Shown here in pieces: positions 25,227 to 32,685 of a DNA stretch of 64,000 nt (the first letter of the stretch is position 1; every line of letters begins with the position of its first letter). The position numbers and the translations under genes were made by a program. This DNA comes from Dinghuibacter silviterrae (GTDB lineage: Bacteria; Bacteroidota; Bacteroidia; Chitinophagales; Chitinophagaceae). The stretch covers positions 1,528,768 to 1,592,767 of the forward strand of contig NZ_SODV01000002.1 in the NCBI RefSeq assembly GCF_004366355.1. The letters are read 5' to 3'. Below the pieces are notes generated by a model. It saw only the letters and a list, made by a program, of their open reading frames with translations, did not search any database and was not told the DNA's origin.

Positions 25227-26237
25227 ATGTTAGTTCAGAATGCCACACAAATCATGACGCTGGACGAATTTACCGTCCATCAGCTAAGGCTTTTCCCGCA
25301 CGCCACCGGGGAGCTCAGCCACCTCCTGCGGGACATCGGGCTGGCCGCCAAAAGGATCAGCGCCGACGCCATCAAGGCCGGCCTCGTCGGAGTATTGGGA
25401 GAAGCAGGCTTGCGCAACGTCCAGGGGGAAGACGTCAAAAAACTGGACGTCCTTGCCAACGAACAGCTCATCGCCGCCCTGCGCAAAGGTGTCAGCTGCG
25501 CCGGCGTAGGCAGCGAAGAGTCGGACCAGGTCCTCATTTTTGACGACCACAAAAGCAACCAAAGCAAGTACGTCGTGCTCTTCGATCCGCTGGACGGATC
25601 GAGCAACATCGACAACAACATCAGCGTAGGCACCATCTTTGGCGTCTACCGGCGCACAACCGCCCCCGGTAGCCCCGCGACCGACGCCGACTTCCTCCAG
25701 CCCGGCACCCGCCAGGTCGCCGCGGGCTATGTCCTCTATGGCACTTCTACCATGCTGGTCTACGGCACCCGCCGGGGCGTCAATGGCTTTACCCTCGACC
25801 CCGCCATCGGCGAATTCTGTCTCAGCCACCCCGACATCACCTGTCCTTCAAACGGCAACACCTATTCGATCAACCACGGCAACTTCTTTCAATACCCCGC
25901 CGGTGTCCGCCATTACATCACCGACATCCAACGCTGGAACGAGTTCAACCCCGACAGCTACACCGAACGCTACGTAGGCAGCATGGTCGCCGACCTCCAC
26001 CGCACCCTCCTCAAAGGCGGCCTCTTCCTCTACCCCGGCACCAAAGAACGCCCCGAAGGAAAGCTCCGCCTCCTCTACGAATGCAACCCTTTCGCCTTCC
26101 TCTTCGAAGTCGCCGGCGGCCTCGCCACTTCCGGTCCCTCCCGTATCCTCGACATCATACCCACGAAGCTACACCAACGCACCCCCCTCTTCATCGGCAG
26201 CAAGGAGATGGTCACCGAGGTTTCCAGTTACCTCTGA
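25227..26237 (+). CDS. fbp: Class I fructose-1,6-bisphosphatase
   Basis: Removes the 1-phosphate from fructose 1,6-bisphosphate, the committed step of gluconeogenesis, in the cytoplasm. 336 residues, normal for class I. The metal-binding signature LFDPLDGSSNIDNNISVGTI is intact, as are the substrate-binding RYVGSMVADLHR and the C-terminal KLRLLYECNPFAFLFEVAGG. MTLDEFTVHQ is a typical N-terminus preceded here by nine residues; ATG 25254 (Met10) is an alternative start. Single-gene unit followed by a long inverted repeat that may end transcription. Confidence 0.95.
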   Translation: MLVQNATQIMTLDEFTVHQLRLFPHATGELSHLLRDIGLAAKRISADAIKAGLVGVLGEAGLRNVQGEDVKKLDVLANEQLIAALRKGVSCAGVGSEESDQVLIFDDHKSNQSKYVVLFDPLDGSSNIDNNISVGTIFGVYRRTTAPGSPATDADFLQPGTRQVAAGYVLYGTSTMLVYGTRRGVNGFTLDPAIGEFCLSHPDITCPSNGNTYSINHGNFFQYPAGVRHYITDIQRWNEFNPDSYTERYVGSMVADLHRTLLKGGLFLYPGTKERPEGKLRLLYECNPFAFLFEVAGGLATSGPSRILDIIPTKLHQRTPLFIGSKEMVTEVSSYL

Positions 26238-26283
26238 TTCCCGCAACCCGAATGTACCGGTCATCCGCCTGACCGCGCCTAGA

Positions 26284-26382
26284 GCGAAGTGGTTTGTCTT
26301 TTTCTTTCTTTTGCGTAGGACTTAAACACGCATTGCGGGCCTGGATCCTACGCAAAAGAAAGAAAAAGACAAACCACTTCGC
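26284..26382. repeat. 37-bp perfect inverted repeat with 25-nt loop
   Basis: The left arm (26284-26320) is the exact reverse complement of the right arm (26346-26382). The arms contain a polypyrimidine/polypurine run (TTTTTCTTTCTTTT). It sits in the 212-nt gap between fbp and the aspartic-protease-like gene. A stem this long and perfect would be a very stable RNA hairpin or DNA cruciform. It could act as a terminator for fbp, or be a REP/MITE-like mobile palindrome; neither direct repeats nor transposase are visible. Confidence 0.93.
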
Positions 26383-26449
26383 GCGCACGCCGGCCGACCT
26401 TTGGCCAGGAGCAATATTTGATGTATTTTCTCGTTAATATTCACCATAT

Positions 26450-27586
26450 ATGATGCTACGCTTGAGGAGGTTTTCGCCCATCCTGTCCCTATCGATCCTG
26501 GTCCTGCTGAATGCTTGTAGCAAACACGACCAGCCTGCCGTGCAGAGCACGGTGGATGCTTCTATCGTTTCTCCGGTGACTATTGATTTGATCCCTGCCC
26601 AGAACCAGACCCCGGGTGACCGGCGGATTTATTTGCCTATTATCAAGATCGGGACGTCGAGCCTGAGTTTGAAGACGGTGTTCGATACCGGGTCCGAGGG
26701 GCTCCTGCTTAGCGGGACCTCCGTTTTCCCGTCGACCTATATCGCCGATACGGGGATTGTGATCAACAGCCCGGATTCTGCCATCATCAACGGCATCACC
26801 GTTACATCGGTCAAGGTGACCACGACGTACGGGAGCGCACCGGCTACCCGTACATTTTATGGGAACATCGCGTATGCCCGTATCACCTTCGGCGATCAGA
26901 ACGGCAGCGTCCAAACCTACCGCATGCCCTTTGTCATCGTCTACAAAGGCGTGGACAACCAGACCCAGGCCTCCGTTCCCCTGGACGCGTCCAGCGACGG
27001 CGTGGCCGGGGTATATTCCACCGGTTTTGATCCCTCGGTGACCGTGGTGACCACCCGGGCCGGTATAAAAGGTCCCTTCAACTACTTCAACTACGGCAGC
27101 GGCCTGTCCGCCGGGATTCAACTGGCGCCCCTCAGCCAGATCGGCTGGACAGGCACGCCTTCCAACCAGGGGTATGCGGCCACCCCCTTGCTAACGATCG
27201 GGCTCACCAGCGGAATGGAATCCGGTTTTGCGCTGCAGTCCCAACGCCTTGACTTAGGCAACACCTTCGACCCTGACGTTTTGGGCATCGTCAGCTATGC
27301 GGGGTCCGCCGTGGCGCTCTCCAGCAACATTTTGCTCGATACCGGTACGCCCGTTGGTTTTAGCATCTATTCGACCAGTACGCCTGCTTCCACCCAAAGC
27401 GGCCAGGCGGTTGAAATGACCACCAGCCAGGGGTTTCAGTACGGCTATACCACCGACAACGCGCTCTACCAGACAAGCGTGTCCAGCAGCGGGCAACAGC
27501 GGTGCATCTTCGGGATCGATTTTTTCCTCAATAATTATTTTCTCCTCGATTATACGTACCACTATATTGGGCTAAAGGCGTCGTAA
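26450..27586 (+). CDS. Pepsin-like aspartic-protease-fold lipoprotein
   Basis: 378 residues with lipoprotein signal ending LNAC (Cys23). Two aspartic protease motifs are visible: IKIGTSSLSLKTVFDTGSEG (Asp79) and ILLDTGTPVGFS (Asp297), 218 residues apart, in an all-beta protein ending FGIDFFLNNYFLLDY, which matches the pepsin hydrophobic pattern GDVFLRxYYxVFD. Pepsin-fold proteins are rare in bacteria; DUF3443-type proteins also carry DTGS. A membrane-anchored periplasmic or surface protease is the inferred role, not shown. Start ATG 26450; a second Met codon follows at once. Confidence 0.65.
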   Translation: MMLRLRRFSPILSLSILVLLNACSKHDQPAVQSTVDASIVSPVTIDLIPAQNQTPGDRRIYLPIIKIGTSSLSLKTVFDTGSEGLLLSGTSVFPSTYIADTGIVINSPDSAIINGITVTSVKVTTTYGSAPATRTFYGNIAYARITFGDQNGSVQTYRMPFVIVYKGVDNQTQASVPLDASSDGVAGVYSTGFDPSVTVVTTRAGIKGPFNYFNYGSGLSAGIQLAPLSQIGWTGTPSNQGYAATPLLTIGLTSGMESGFALQSQRLDLGNTFDPDVLGIVSYAGSAVALSSNILLDTGTPVGFSIYSTSTPASTQSGQAVEMTTSQGFQYGYTTDNALYQTSVSSSGQQRCIFGIDFFLNNYFLLDYTYHYIGLKAS

Positions 27587-27615
27587 GAGGCGTACCTTCG
27601 CAAAAAGCCACACCG

Positions 27616-28101
27616 ATGCCCACTACGTTCTACGACCTATCCGCCCTGAACCCGCAGGGGCGCACGGTCTCCCTCGGAGACTACCGTGGTAAGGTCATCC
27701 TCGTCGTCAACACCGCGACCCAATGCGGCCTGGCCCCGCAGTTCGAGGGCCTGGAGCATTTGTACCAGGCGTATAAGGACAAGGGATTGGTCGTCCTGGG
27801 TTTCCCCAGCAACCAGTTTGCCCACCAGGAGCCGGAGACCAACGAAAATATGGAGGCGACGTGCAAGGTCAACTTTGGGGTGACCTTTCCGTTGTTTGCC
27901 AAGATCGACGTCAACGGACCGGATACGCATCCTGTTTTCGCGTGGCTGAAAGGCAGGCTCGGAAGCTGGTGGGGCCGCCGCATCAAATGGAATTTTACAA
28001 AGTTCCTTTTAGACACCGACGGCCGGCCGGTAAAAAGGTTTTCACCCATCACCAAACCGGCCGCCATAGAGCCGTATATCCAGCGGCTCGTTCGCGACTA
28101 A
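27616..28101 (+). CDS. Glutathione-peroxidase-family thiol peroxidase
   Basis: 161 residues. The peroxidatic cysteine is Cys37 in NTATQCGLAPQFEGLE, with GFPSNQF (Gln) and KWNFTKFLLD (Trp, Asn) completing the catalytic tetrad. This is the cysteine form common in bacteria, which usually draws electrons from thioredoxin rather than glutathione and reduces hydrogen or lipid peroxides. It begins 29 nt after the protease-like gene; TACCTTCG at 27593-27600 is one mismatch from a -7 element, so it may have its own promoter. Its stop overlaps that of the convergent membrane protein gene. Confidence 0.92.
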   Translation: MPTTFYDLSALNPQGRTVSLGDYRGKVILVVNTATQCGLAPQFEGLEHLYQAYKDKGLVVLGFPSNQFAHQEPETNENMEATCKVNFGVTFPLFAKIDVNGPDTHPVFAWLKGRLGSWWGRRIKWNFTKFLLDTDGRPVKRFSPITKPAAIEPYIQRLVRD

Positions 28102-28436
28102 GCCGTAATACCCGGAAATACTTCTTGTGCTTTTTTCCCGATCAACGGGATCGACCGGGCAGCTCCGTTCAGGGCGCCGATAAGACCCACCAGCCAAAGG
28201 ACAAACAGTGCCGTACCCCAAAGGACGAGCACGGGCGACAGCGCCGGTCTGTACACGGGGTTCCATTCGATCATCCCGTCCGCCAGGGACAGGGATAGTG
28301 AAAGGACATACAGCAAAAAAGTCTGCCGCAGGTGGAAGGCGCCCAGGGGTGTTTTGGCGCGCCGGTGCAGGCCGTAGGCAATCACCCAGCCCACGAAGGT
28401 GCAATAACATAGGATGGCAACGACGTTCCGTAACAT
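28098..28436 (-). CDS. Small membrane protein, DUF4870/Tic20-like
   Basis: 112 residues from ATG 28436 (MLRNVVAILCYCTFVGWVIAYG). The open frame extends to 28628 but the extra 64 residues are out-of-frame-looking and unlikely to be coding. About three membrane helices; FHLRQTFLLYVLSLSLSL matches the HxxQ-containing helix of DUF4870/Tic20-like proteins. Function unknown. It lies 77 nt after the response-regulator gene on the same strand and overlaps the convergent peroxidase by 4 nt. Confidence 0.7.
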   Translation of the reverse strand: MLRNVVAILCYCTFVGWVIAYGLHRRAKTPLGAFHLRQTFLLYVLSLSLSLADGMIEWNPVYRPALSPVLVLWGTALFVLWLVGLIGALNGAARSIPLIGKKAQEVFPGITA

Positions 28437-28513
28437 AAGGCAAAGAGACACTAAATCCGGACAAAGGTCAATCGGATAAACATCCGATTTCGGGCGGCGC
28501 CGCCCCGCCGCGC

Positions 28514-29149
28514 TCAGCGCTTGCCGCCCCGCCCCAGCGCCTTGGCCACCGCCTCCGCCTTCGAATTGACATGCAGCTTGTGGTAGATATTGCAGATGTG
28601 CGTACGGATGGTGCTGATGCTGACGCAATACTTGTCCGCGATCTTTTTGTAGCTGAGGCCGTCCACAAGGGAATACAGGATTTCATTTTCCCTGGCCGTC
28701 AGCCGGTGGTCGCTGGCGACCGTGGAGGGCGCGGTCCGGAAGGACTGGAGGACCCGGCGCGCGATGCTGGCGGTCATGGGCGCGCCCCCGTGAAAAAGGT
28801 CCCGCAAGGCCAGTACGATGTCTTCGGGGGGCGTTTTTTTGAGCAGGTAACCGGAAGCGCCCGCGCGGATGGCGTCAAAGATGTGCTCGTCGTCTTCGAA
28901 TACAGTGAACATCAGCACCTGGACCTCCGGGTAGTGGGTCTTTACGGTGTACACGCCTTCTATCCCCGAAATATTCGGCAGCCCTATGTCCATGAGGATG
29001 ACGTCCGGCCGGGCCCGGGCGAGCTCGCTGACCACGTTCAGGAGGTGGGGGAGGGCCACTACACACCGCATCCCCTCGGACCGGTTGAAGAGGCCTTCCA
29101 GGCTGCTGCGAAGCGCGTCGTTGTCTTCGACTATCGCGATTTTGATCAT
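28514..29149 (-). CDS. NarL/LuxR-type response regulator
   Basis: 211 residues: receiver (1-120) with EDND, phospho-acceptor Asp54 (ILMDIGLPN) and Lys in YLLKK; C-terminal LuxR helix-turn-helix (LTARENEILYSLVDGLSYKKIADKY with VSISTIRTHICNIYHKL). Its start overlaps the kinase gene stop by 4 nt, so the two form a two-component pair. Targets not visible; it lies downstream of the LacI gene that flanks the large glycan locus. Confidence 0.94.
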   Translation of the reverse strand: MIKIAIVEDNDALRSSLEGLFNRSEGMRCVVALPHLLNVVSELARARPDVILMDIGLPNISGIEGVYTVKTHYPEVQVLMFTVFEDDEHIFDAIRAGASGYLLKKTPPEDIVLALRDLFHGGAPMTASIARRVLQSFRTAPSTVASDHRLTARENEILYSLVDGLSYKKIADKYCVSISTIRTHICNIYHKLHVNSKAEAVAKALGRGGKR

Positions 29150-31035
29150 AGCTTCACTTGTAACATGACTTCGGTGCCCGCCCCCGGTTCCGACACAATC
29201 GTCAGGGTCGCGCCCATCATCTCCGCCCGTTTGCGCATCCCCTCCAGGCCATTGCCCTTCCGGGATTGCGTGGTATCAAACCCGCGCCCGTCATCCCTGA
29301 CCGACAGTTCCAGGTGACGGGCGTCAAAACCCACCCGTATGTATGCCTGTTGGGCGCCGGCATACTTGACGAGGTTGTTGATCGCCTCTTTCAGCACCAG
29401 GTAAACGTGCTGGCGGAAGTCCATGGGGAGCCTGACCTCGCCGATGTCCTTTTGTATCGAGATGTCATACTCGATCCCCTTTGCCTCAAAAAGGGTGGTG
29501 GCGAAATGCCGGACCCGCATCAGGAGGTGCTCCAGCGAATCATTCCGCGGGTGGATGCTCCACACCAGGTCATCCATCCGTTCCATCAGCAGGATCGCGC
29601 TGTCCTTGATTTCGCTCACCGTTTCCTGGGTCTGCCCCCCGCGCAACGCCAGGTCGCTGAGGATCGAGATGGAGCTCAGGGTCGACCCGATATCGTCATG
29701 AAGGTCCTGGGCGACTTGTCCGCGGATGTGCATCAACTTCGCCTGGCTGCGGAGTTTTTCCTTTTCCGCGAGCAATGTCTTGTGACCCAGACCCGCGGTA
29801 AAGCAAAGGATCTCCAGGAGGATCCCCGTCTGCGGGAAAACCAGGATATGATCGATCCCCAGGTTGATGTGGTGGTAAAATTCAACATACGTGAAGACCT
29901 GTCCCAGGATGTTGCCGACGGCCACGCACAGGCTTCCCGTCAGGATATAGTAGATCAGGGTTTCCCGGTGCCGGAACAGGTATACGATAAAGGAGGTGGA
30001 CAACAGGAAAAGCGCCAGCAGGACGTACGTAAAAAACTCCGCCTGCAACCGCGGATCAAAGGTCACCGCAATCAGCACCAGGTCGAAGACCGTATACCCC
30101 AGCAGAAAATATTCCACCCAGACGATCCACTTGTTCAGCGCGGTATAACGGTGCGGTATATCCAAAAAGCTCCGTACAAAGCGCAGGTAAAGAAAGTAAG
30201 GAAAAATGAGCAGCGTCTTGGACAGGTACACCTTTAGCAACGGCAAACGGGAAAACAAAAGTTCGACCCCGAGAAAGGACTCGAACTTGCTCAGGAAATA
30301 CAAGGTCAGGGCGACCAGGTAACAGAAATAATACAGGTACTCCTTCCGGCGCACGATCAGCCATTGAAAAAGGACGTACAACACCTGGCACAACAAAAAC
30401 CCCTGGAAAAGCCATTCGAACACATAATACCCCTGGTCGGCCGTATTGGCGCCCGCCCAGGCGGCGTCCAGGGCCGCCGGGGCATAAAGCGACACCCCGT
30501 CAAGGCCGGCGCCGGAATTGACCTGCCGGATGGCAAAGAATGCGACCCCCTGCTCGTGCGGCGCCAGGTGAAGCGGTATGGCCGAAAAGTACCGTTGGGC
30601 CGGGGTGCTCCCCGGGGGCACGCGTTGCAAAACGCCTGCGGCGCTATGAAGCGTGTCGCGCCCTGCTATCCATGCGTCGACGTAGTCGAGGTCGCCGCAG
30701 TAGACGAAAAAGGTTAAAACCGTGTCGGTCGTATTGCGCAGGCTGAATTTCAGCCAAAGTGTTTGACCGCGTGACGCTGACCGCCGGCCGGCCGGCTCCG
30801 ACGAGCCGCGGATACGCTCCCGGCCCGGTCGCTCCAGCCAGCTCATAATCGCTTCGCGACCGGGTGAGAATCTGCCCCCGGCCGCCGCCGCCAGGTCTAA
30901 CCCAGTGTCTATGCGGCACACAGTCATACTATCCGCCTCCAGGGCGCCCCGGAGGCCAAAAGTGCGCAAGGGAAGCTGGGCCGCCACGCCCAGGGGAAAG
31001 GTCAGAGCCAGCAAGATGGTAAGCGACCGACGCAT
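29146..31035 (-). CDS. 7TM-DISM sensor histidine kinase (NarX/DegS type)
   Basis: 629 residues: signal peptide, an extracellular 7TMR-DISMED2-like beta domain (about 30-190), seven membrane helices (about 200-410), a HisKA_3 dimerisation domain with QVAQDLHDDIGSTLSSI (His446) and a C-terminal HATPase (KEAINNLVKYAG, DDGRGFD, GNGLEGMRKRAE). DISMED2 domains are thought to bind carbohydrates, which fits a place beside glycan genes. An Arg/Ala/Gly-rich stretch (about 50-92) interrupts the sensory domain start. It pairs with the regulator downstream. Confidence 0.92.
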   Translation of the reverse strand: MRRSLTILLALTFPLGVAAQLPLRTFGLRGALEADSMTVCRIDTGLDLAAAAGGRFSPGREAIMSWLERPGRERIRGSSEPAGRRSASRGQTLWLKFSLRNTTDTVLTFFVYCGDLDYVDAWIAGRDTLHSAAGVLQRVPPGSTPAQRYFSAIPLHLAPHEQGVAFFAIRQVNSGAGLDGVSLYAPAALDAAWAGANTADQGYYVFEWLFQGFLLCQVLYVLFQWLIVRRKEYLYYFCYLVALTLYFLSKFESFLGVELLFSRLPLLKVYLSKTLLIFPYFLYLRFVRSFLDIPHRYTALNKWIVWVEYFLLGYTVFDLVLIAVTFDPRLQAEFFTYVLLALFLLSTSFIVYLFRHRETLIYYILTGSLCVAVGNILGQVFTYVEFYHHINLGIDHILVFPQTGILLEILCFTAGLGHKTLLAEKEKLRSQAKLMHIRGQVAQDLHDDIGSTLSSISILSDLALRGGQTQETVSEIKDSAILLMERMDDLVWSIHPRNDSLEHLLMRVRHFATTLFEAKGIEYDISIQKDIGEVRLPMDFRQHVYLVLKEAINNLVKYAGAQQAYIRVGFDARHLELSVRDDGRGFDTTQSRKGNGLEGMRKRAEMMGATLTIVSEPGAGTEVMLQVKL

Positions 31036-31059
31036 CCCCCATAAGATACGGCGAGTTTC

Positions 31060-31332
31060 TTAGTATTCTGCCATCATCTCATCCTGGTAACACCACAGCC
31101 AGCGCTCGCCTTCCTCCGCGGAAGAGGCAACGGGATGGCCCGTATGGTGAAAATGTTTGGTCATGTGTTTGTGGGGAGAGCTGTCACAGCAAAGGGTGGC
31201 GCCGCAAGTCTGGCAGGTCCGCAGGTGGAGCCAATCCCATCCGTGTTTGACACATTCTTCGCAAACGTGCTCGGTCGCCACCTTGAGTTCTTTGACCGCA
31301 CGCAGGTGCGTGCAGAGGCCGGGTTGATCCAT
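31060..31332 (-). CDS. UBP-type zinc-finger protein
   Basis: 90 residues from ATG 31332; the frame runs further upstream but enters the LacI gene end. The cysteine/histidine pattern (C7, H9, C24, C27, C40, C43, C48, then HKHMTKHFHHTGHP) is that of the UBP zinc finger, which in eukaryotes binds the ubiquitin C-terminus. Bacteria carry it as a small stand-alone protein of unknown role. It lies 32 nt after the LacI gene and 24 nt before the kinase gene, all on the minus strand. Confidence 0.85.
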   Translation of the reverse strand: MDQPGLCTHLRAVKELKVATEHVCEECVKHGWDWLHLRTCQTCGATLCCDSSPHKHMTKHFHHTGHPVASSAEEGERWLWCYQDEMMAEY

Positions 31333-31364
31333 ATTTTTTTGAGTAAAAATAGGGGTTTCCCCGC

Positions 31365-32390
31365 TCACGTCCTGCCTACGGAATTCCGCTCCATCAACAG
31401 GGGGGGAAGGACCACCGTTTCCTTTTTCGCCCGCGGCAAAACGGGTCCGTCCATCTGCCGCCACAACAGATCCATAATGGCCTCCGAAATCCCAAACACC
31501 GGCTGGGCGACCGACGTGATGGAAGGGGTAAAGAGGTCGAAGTGGGTGTTGTCGTCAAAGCTGATCACCCCCAGGTCCCCGGGTATGGAACGCCTGAGCG
31601 ACTGGATCGCCTTGATGCCACTGATCGCCAGGTAGTTGGTGGAGAACAGGACGGCATCCACCTCCGGGTGGTCTTCGATAAAGGCAATAATCCGCCGGAC
31701 GCGTTCTTCCTCGGGCGCCGTAAAGGGGATATGCCTGACCAGCGGTGTACGGCCCGATTCCTCCAGCGCCTTGTGGTAGCCCGTCGTCCGCTCGGCCATT
31801 TGCACCTGCAAGGAATCCAGGGTCACCAGGGCGATGTTCCGGTGTCCCCTGGCGATAAAATGCCGGGTCGCCTCGTAACACCCGGCCTGGTTGTCCACGA
31901 TCACGTTAAAGGAAGGCAGGTCCGGGAAAAAACGGTCGAAAAGCACCAGCGGGACCTGGGACCTCAGCAGGGTGCGGATTTCCTTTTCGACCCCCGGTGG
32001 CGGCGCAATAATGTACCCGTCCACCTGGGTTTCCCGGTACACCCGGAGCAGTTCCTTTGTCTTATCCGTGCAGTTCTCGGTGCTGGAATAAAGCAGTTTA
32101 TACCCCCGGCGGGAGGCCTTGTCCTCGATCTGCCGGGCGATAGTGGAGAAAAAAGGGTCGGAGATGTACTCGACCATCATCCCGATGATCTTGCTCTTGC
32201 CAGTGCTCAATCCCTTGGCGAGCATGTTCGGCTGGTAGCCGTTCTTCTTTGCCGACCGAAGGATTTGTTTCTGAAGTTCAGGACTGATGCGCTTTTCAGC
32301 GGCTTTTCCGTTGAGGACGTATGAGACGGTAGCCGTGGAAACACCCACTTCTTCGGCGATGTCGTATATGGAGACTTTCTTCTTTTTCAT
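31365..32390 (-). CDS. LacI-family transcriptional regulator
   Basis: 341 residues: N-terminal LacI helix-turn-helix (VSIYDIAEEVGVSTATVSYV) with hinge helix, then a periplasmic-binding-protein-like sugar-sensing domain (SKIIGMMVEYISDPFF; GVISFDDNTHFDLFTPSITSVAQP). It is divergent from the SusC gene of the large glycan locus across a 295-nt gap that holds palindromes with a central CG, so it probably controls that locus in response to a sugar (inference). It may be co-transcribed with the zinc-finger and two-component genes behind it. Confidence 0.94.
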   Translation of the reverse strand: MKKKKVSIYDIAEEVGVSTATVSYVLNGKAAEKRISPELQKQILRSAKKNGYQPNMLAKGLSTGKSKIIGMMVEYISDPFFSTIARQIEDKASRRGYKLLYSSTENCTDKTKELLRVYRETQVDGYIIAPPPGVEKEIRTLLRSQVPLVLFDRFFPDLPSFNVIVDNQAGCYEATRHFIARGHRNIALVTLDSLQVQMAERTTGYHKALEESGRTPLVRHIPFTAPEEERVRRIIAFIEDHPEVDAVLFSTNYLAISGIKAIQSLRRSIPGDLGVISFDDNTHFDLFTPSITSVAQPVFGISEAIMDLLWRQMDGPVLPRAKKETVVLPPLLMERNSVGRT

Positions 32391-32685
32391 ATCGTTTCCG
32401 GGTCCAAGTTAGGCATTGGTTAACCGGTTAGGCAAAAAATCTGCGAAAACGTTGTAGTGTAGATTGGGTGGGGGTTTTGGAGGGTTTTTCGAGAACGTTG
32501 CCGGAAATTAACCGGACGGAAATTTTCGTTCTATGGGAATGTTGTGTATTCTTGTTCTGCAATGATACTTCAGCGCATTAACGATGGTACATGCTTGCTA
32601 TCTCCCCCAACTTACATGATGCTGCAAGGCATTTTTTTATGCGTCATCAAAAAAATGTTTTAATGACACTTATTGGTAAGGCTCC
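32391..32685. promoter_or_regulatory. Divergent regulatory region of LacI gene and SusC locus
   Basis: 295 nt without a gene. TAACCGGTTA (32421-32430) is a perfect palindrome with central CG, the usual build of LacI-family operators, 31 nt before the lacI-type start. AACGTT palindromes occur at 32448-32453 and 32494-32499 in similar surroundings (GAAAACGTTG, GAGAACGTTG), and TTAACCGG recurs at 32508-32515. TATTCTTG (32547-32554) is one mismatch from a -7 element facing SusC. About 130 nt would remain as SusC leader. Confidence 0.5.
32421..32430. promoter_or_regulatory. Candidate LacI-type operator
   Basis: Perfect 10-bp palindrome TAACCGGTTA, directly upstream of the LacI-family gene. A related half-repeat TTAACCGG lies at 32508-32515. 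Autoregulation and control of the divergent glycan locus would both be possible from here. Confidence 0.4.

Noticed and set aside
28437-28628. N-terminal extension of the small membrane protein to 28628
   Set aside because: Residues are His/Gly/Arg-rich and run into the response-regulator gene; ATG 28436 gives a normal membrane protein.
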